Below, in pieces: positions 61,257 through 64,000 of a DNA stretch of 64,000 bases. Source of the DNA: Pagrus major. Taxonomy: Eukaryota; Chordata; Actinopteri; Spariformes; Sparidae. The stretch is from positions 9,927,664-9,991,663 of the forward strand of contig NC_133220.1 in NCBI RefSeq assembly GCF_040436345.1, written 5' to 3'. A program made the position numbers and the translations under genes. The notes beneath the pieces are model-generated. The model was not told the DNA's origin, did not search any database, and saw nothing but the letters and a program-made list of their open reading frames with translations. Position 1 is the first letter of the stretch, and the number at the start of each line of letters is the position of its first letter.

Positions 61257-64000
61257 GTAAGTCAAAGCACAATAACAACATGCATTTTTCTGACGAATAA
61301 ATAAAGATTTATTACAGCTAATTATTTGTTTAACCTTTAAACTTAGTTTGAATTAGCGGCGTGTTTAAAAGCACATCGAAATCCAAACATGACTCATATA
61401 TTTACTGAAAGGGTTTATATGTGGGTATCAACACAGCCTTTTAGAAACATCAGCTGTACACTGATATGAAAACACTATCTGAAATATTTTGGCCATGCGA
61501 AGGCTCTTTGGGATAAACAAATGTGTCTGTCACGCAGAGATCTCTCTGGATGTGGATGCTGACAGAGACGGTGTGGTGGAGAAAAACAACCCTAACAAGG
61601 TGAGCTCAGATGTGTCGGGTTAAGATGGCGGTGCAGACACAGTGCAACACCTAATGGGGGAGATATTTTCTCCTCTTTTCATTTTCCAATAAACAATAAC
61701 ATGCCAGGTGTAACAAACTGAATAGGCTTCTATTTATGGAACCAACTCAGCGCTGCAGATTAATCATTATAAAATGTTCCTGCTTCCTATTGACATTTCT
61801 GAACTTGTCACGCTGCCTCTTCTGTATATGCCTGAACAGGCTGTATTCAGAGAAGGCTCAAGTTTTGCCTTGACATGTTGTTGAACTTTTCAATTCATTT
61901 AAGTTCCTCCTCTGACCTTGATAAATGTCAGAAGGACAGAAGTTTAAGTGCCTTGCAAAACATCTTCCAGCGAAATGTGAGTCAAATTCATTCACGTCCG
62001 GTTTGTTGAAAACTTGTTAGGGATCGTGGAAATGGGGTTCTGATGGGCATGGAGCCATCCTGCTGGTCAACTGTGACTCAGAGCAAAGCTACTGGAAGAA
62101 ACTAGACCACGCCCAGCGCTACATCTCCAGAGTGTCAGGTAAAACAGCACGGCATCTTGGTGCTTCACCACCTCTGCACTATTAGCTTTTTCATGTTGGC
62201 ATTTGGGTCGATCGTATTTGCTTCTGCAAAGTCAGCAGACTAAAGAGATGATAAGGTAGATTAGTTAATAATACTGTGTGGGTGTAGAGGGCGTGTTGAT
62301 AAAGTAGGCCACTCGAATGACTTTGCAGTTGAAAAACCAGTCGAGCTGAAATCTGATAGTACTTGGTTTGTCTCATTCACATCCTTATAACTATCATGAA
62401 TACAACCCCACATTAATATTAGTGTTTAGCTTCAGAGCAGATTTATGTCATGTATCTGTTACATGTGCGCTTCAAAATCTAAGAACACAACGACACATGT
62501 AGGCAACATTAACGTGACTCTTTGTGGATGTGCAGATCTGAAGGACATGTCTGTCATGGTGCTGCGGACCAAAGGACCTGCCAAACTCCCAGAGGGCTAC
62601 AAGCTCACCATGCACATCTCTCAGAGTGATGCAGAGAGTGCCAGAGTCTTCAGGACCAGAGACTCTGAGAATAATAGCCTGAGTGAGTAAAGATGAAGGG
62701 TGTGAATGCCCCAGTACAGATGATGTAACAAACATGTAATTCAGCTGGCTTTAGATCCTTTATTTTAGTGAGCTTATTTTTTTCTTTTTCACGATGAAGC
62801 GCCTCAGTATTTGAACCTTGCTTTTATGTCGTTCTTACTTCAGCGGGGAGTTTCTTGAACGTCTTTTTGAAGGACTACCCAATGGTTCTGAGCAGTGAGG
62901 TCCTGTCCAGCGAAGTGCCTTACCTCGGAGGTGATGCAGAGATGAAGTTTTACGTGGAGGGCCTCCGTTTTTGTGACAGAGACTTCGATGGGCTCATCAG
63001 CATCAACCTCAGTCTGTTGGAGCCCATCGGTGAAGTAAGACCTGCAGCATTTTAACAGTCTGAGTTTCATCTCCCACTAGGGTTGTCACGATACTGAAAT
63101 TTCTAACTTTGATACAGAAATATTGATATTTGATACCACGTTCGATTGAGGGCATTAAATGTTTGAAGATAAATATAACACAACAATATTTAAGCTAATT
63201 TGACTATTTCGGCAGCAGATTGTGTGGACTCGCCGTCGAAGAGAAGGAAGAGCAAGAAACCACAACTAGTATCAGTATCAATACTAGTATGTAAACAGTT
63301 TCAAATATTCCGAACTGTTATTAATCGATATTTTGATATTTTTGACAACACCATCAGACGAATTTATTCACTGAAAAAAGCTCAGGTTTATATATCTTTA
63401 TATGTCTTTTAGATTTTTCTTAAGTCAAATCACTTGACATAAAGAGAGTACAGCTGACACTACTCAGCAGCCTCTCATGTTTTTACAGGCTCTCCCTGAG
63501 ACGCCTATTTTCACAGACAAAGTCGTCTTCAGAGTGGCACCGTGGATCATGACCCCAAACACCCTCGAGCCCATTGAGGTGTTTGTCTGCAGGTAAGAGC
63601 ACACGAGTGAATAATAAAGCTGATGATGACAATAATCGTGTCAAAAGGATTTTAGTGTTACACGCTCCTCTTCATTTTAACTCACACTACCAAGAAAATT
63701 ACACATGCGAGCAATGATTCATAGCAACACCCTTGTCCCTGAGTTTTAAAGATATTTCATTTTATTTGATTTTGTTTTTGTTTTTGTTTGTTTTACCTAA
63801 AAGAGTTTGAATAATGATGTTGGTTATTGGTGGAATAGAAGATGTAAAAAGCCAGATGAACTTGCATATTATTGCTGTTGTTAAAACCTCTTCTCTGTCT
63901 GTGTTTACCTTCTCAGCACAACCGATAACTACCAGTTCCTTAAAGGGATGAGGAACCTCGTCAAAACGAGCGGGTACAAGCTGAAGATTTGCCATGAGTA
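58232..64000 (+). CDS. padi2: Protein-arginine deiminase 2, 5' part (cut by the window edge)
   Basis: PADI enzymes convert peptidyl arginine to citrulline using calcium (family knowledge). Exons: 58232-58323, 60728-60899, 61187-61256, 61538-61599, 62021-62138, 62536-62682, 62844-63034, 63489-63592 and 63917-64000 (truncated). All have AG/GT borders and compatible phases. About 346 of roughly 665 codons are present. Matches to the family include [74 protein letters not shown] and [20 protein letters not shown]. The text ends just before the first catalytic aspartate, so the Asp/His/Cys active site cannot be checked. The ATG at 58232 is preferred: G at -3, and no ATG upstream in the short leader. 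PADI2 is chosen because its sequence is closest and fish are thought to have a single padi2-like gene. Confidence 0.93.
58376..58403. repeat. CA/CG alternating tract just after padi2 exon 1
   Basis: A CA tract runs into about six CG units, giving an alternating purine-pyrimidine stretch about 55 bases downstream of the exon 1 donor (58323). It is a typical Z-DNA-prone sequence. Confidence 0.85.
58533..59102 (+). repeat. AAGTACTTGAGTA-type repeat with a duplicated end (padi2 intron 1)
   Basis: The right end, ACTTAGTTACATTCCATCAC, lies at about 58938-58966. A second, diverged copy of the last 100 bases, ending ACTTAGTTATATTCCATCAC, lies at about 59015-59102. It is inverted relative to the copy at 56506. 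It is non-coding. Confidence 0.5.
59224..59382. mobile_element. MITE-like element, second copy of the ACACTCAGTTGC family (padi2 intron 1)
   Basis: The left end reads ACACTCAGTTGCTAAAACG. The complement of the right end reads ACACTCCGTAGCCAGTTTAT, then TAGGTAC. The ends match the copy at 38676-38815 while the interior differs, as in a MITE family with variable cores. It is intronic and non-coding. Confidence 0.6.
60921..61165 (+). mobile_element. SINE-like element filling padi2 intron 2
   Basis: The stretch carries motifs seen in a very common fish short repeat: TCCTTGAGCAAGATACTGAA, CCTCTGCCATCGGTGTATGA, AAAGCGCTTTGAGCTGTC and AAAAGCGCTATAGAAATGCA. It lies within the 287-base intron 60900-61186 and ends only about 20 bases before the exon 3 acceptor. 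I cannot assign the family name without a repeat library. Confidence 0.65.
61538..63034 (+). CDS. padi2: padi2 exons 4-7: calcium-binding middle domain
   Basis: Exons 61538-61599, 62021-62138, 62536-62682 and 62844-63034 encode residues 112-284, the second Ig-like domain. [14 protein letters not shown] (about residues 116-129) carries the acidic and asparagine side chains that bind the structural calcium ions in PADs. NCDSE (about residues 151-155) falls where further ligands sit. None of the expected acidic residues is lost. Exon 6 gives [15 protein letters not shown], nearly invariant in the family. Intron 7 (63035-63488) holds a MITE-like insertion. Confidence 0.92.
63081..63354. mobile_element. 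MITE-like element in padi2 intron 7
   Basis: The left end GGTTGTCACGATACTGAAAT and the right end TTTTTGACAACACC give inverted ends GGTTGTCA/GGTGTTGTCA. The first about 100 bases resemble the left end of the element at 35093. It takes up more than half of this intron. Confidence 0.5.
63489..64000 (+). CDS. padi2: padi2 exons 8-9: start of the catalytic domain
   Basis: Exon 63489-63592 encodes [20 protein letters not shown] and [12 protein letters not shown], the first strand of the alpha/beta propeller catalytic domain. Exon 63917 onward reads [20 protein letters not shown] and runs off the window at 64000 within the codon after CHE. The arginine-binding and catalytic residues follow outside the window. 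Confidence 0.92.

Overview
The window looks like nuclear DNA of a teleost fish, probably a percomorph. The genes are vertebrate, with many short exons, GT-AG introns and CpG-rich starts. The spaces between exons carry SINE-like, L2-type LINE and MITE-like repeats of kinds common in fish, plus many microsatellites. Nothing looks bacterial, viral or plasmid-like. All names come from reading translated exons against remembered families; no database search was run.

Layout. (1) 1-32872 holds no exon I recognise. It is best read as the very long first intron of magi3, a minus-strand gene whose first coding exon is 32873-33179 and whose remaining exons lie beyond the left edge. It contains microsatellites, interspersed repeats, two strong hairpins and several unique blocks that could be conserved regulatory DNA. 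(2) 33180-33900 is the CpG-rich start region of magi3. (3) 33900-40391 separates magi3 from lrig2. It holds an L2-type LINE tail, a nested pair of MITE-like elements and two further MITE-like elements, and it probably includes the lrig2 3' UTR. (4) 40392-55145, minus strand, is lrig2. I can place 18 coding exons reading as one open frame of 1063 codons: signal peptide, LRRNT, 14 leucine-rich repeats, LRRCT, three Ig domains, a membrane span and a long cytoplasmic tail. (5) 55146-58231 is the space between two genes that diverge from each other, lrig2 (minus) and padi2 (plus), with promoter-like elements at each end. (6) 58232-64000, plus strand, is the 5' half of padi2: nine exons and about 346 codons, cut by the window edge just before the catalytic part.

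How the genes relate. LRIG2 is a membrane LRR/Ig protein that modulates growth-factor receptor signalling. MAGI3 is a junctional PDZ/WW/guanylate-kinase-like scaffold. PADI2 is a calcium-dependent protein-arginine deiminase. They do not form a pathway. The tandem order lrig2 then magi3 on one strand matches human 1p13.2 as I remember it and supports the LRIG2 and MAGI3 assignments over their paralogues LRIG1 and MAGI1, which are also neighbours. The most notable observation is that the exon expected to encode the first LRR of lrig2 cannot be found, although the flanking exons still join in frame. I found no convincing undescribed biological system.
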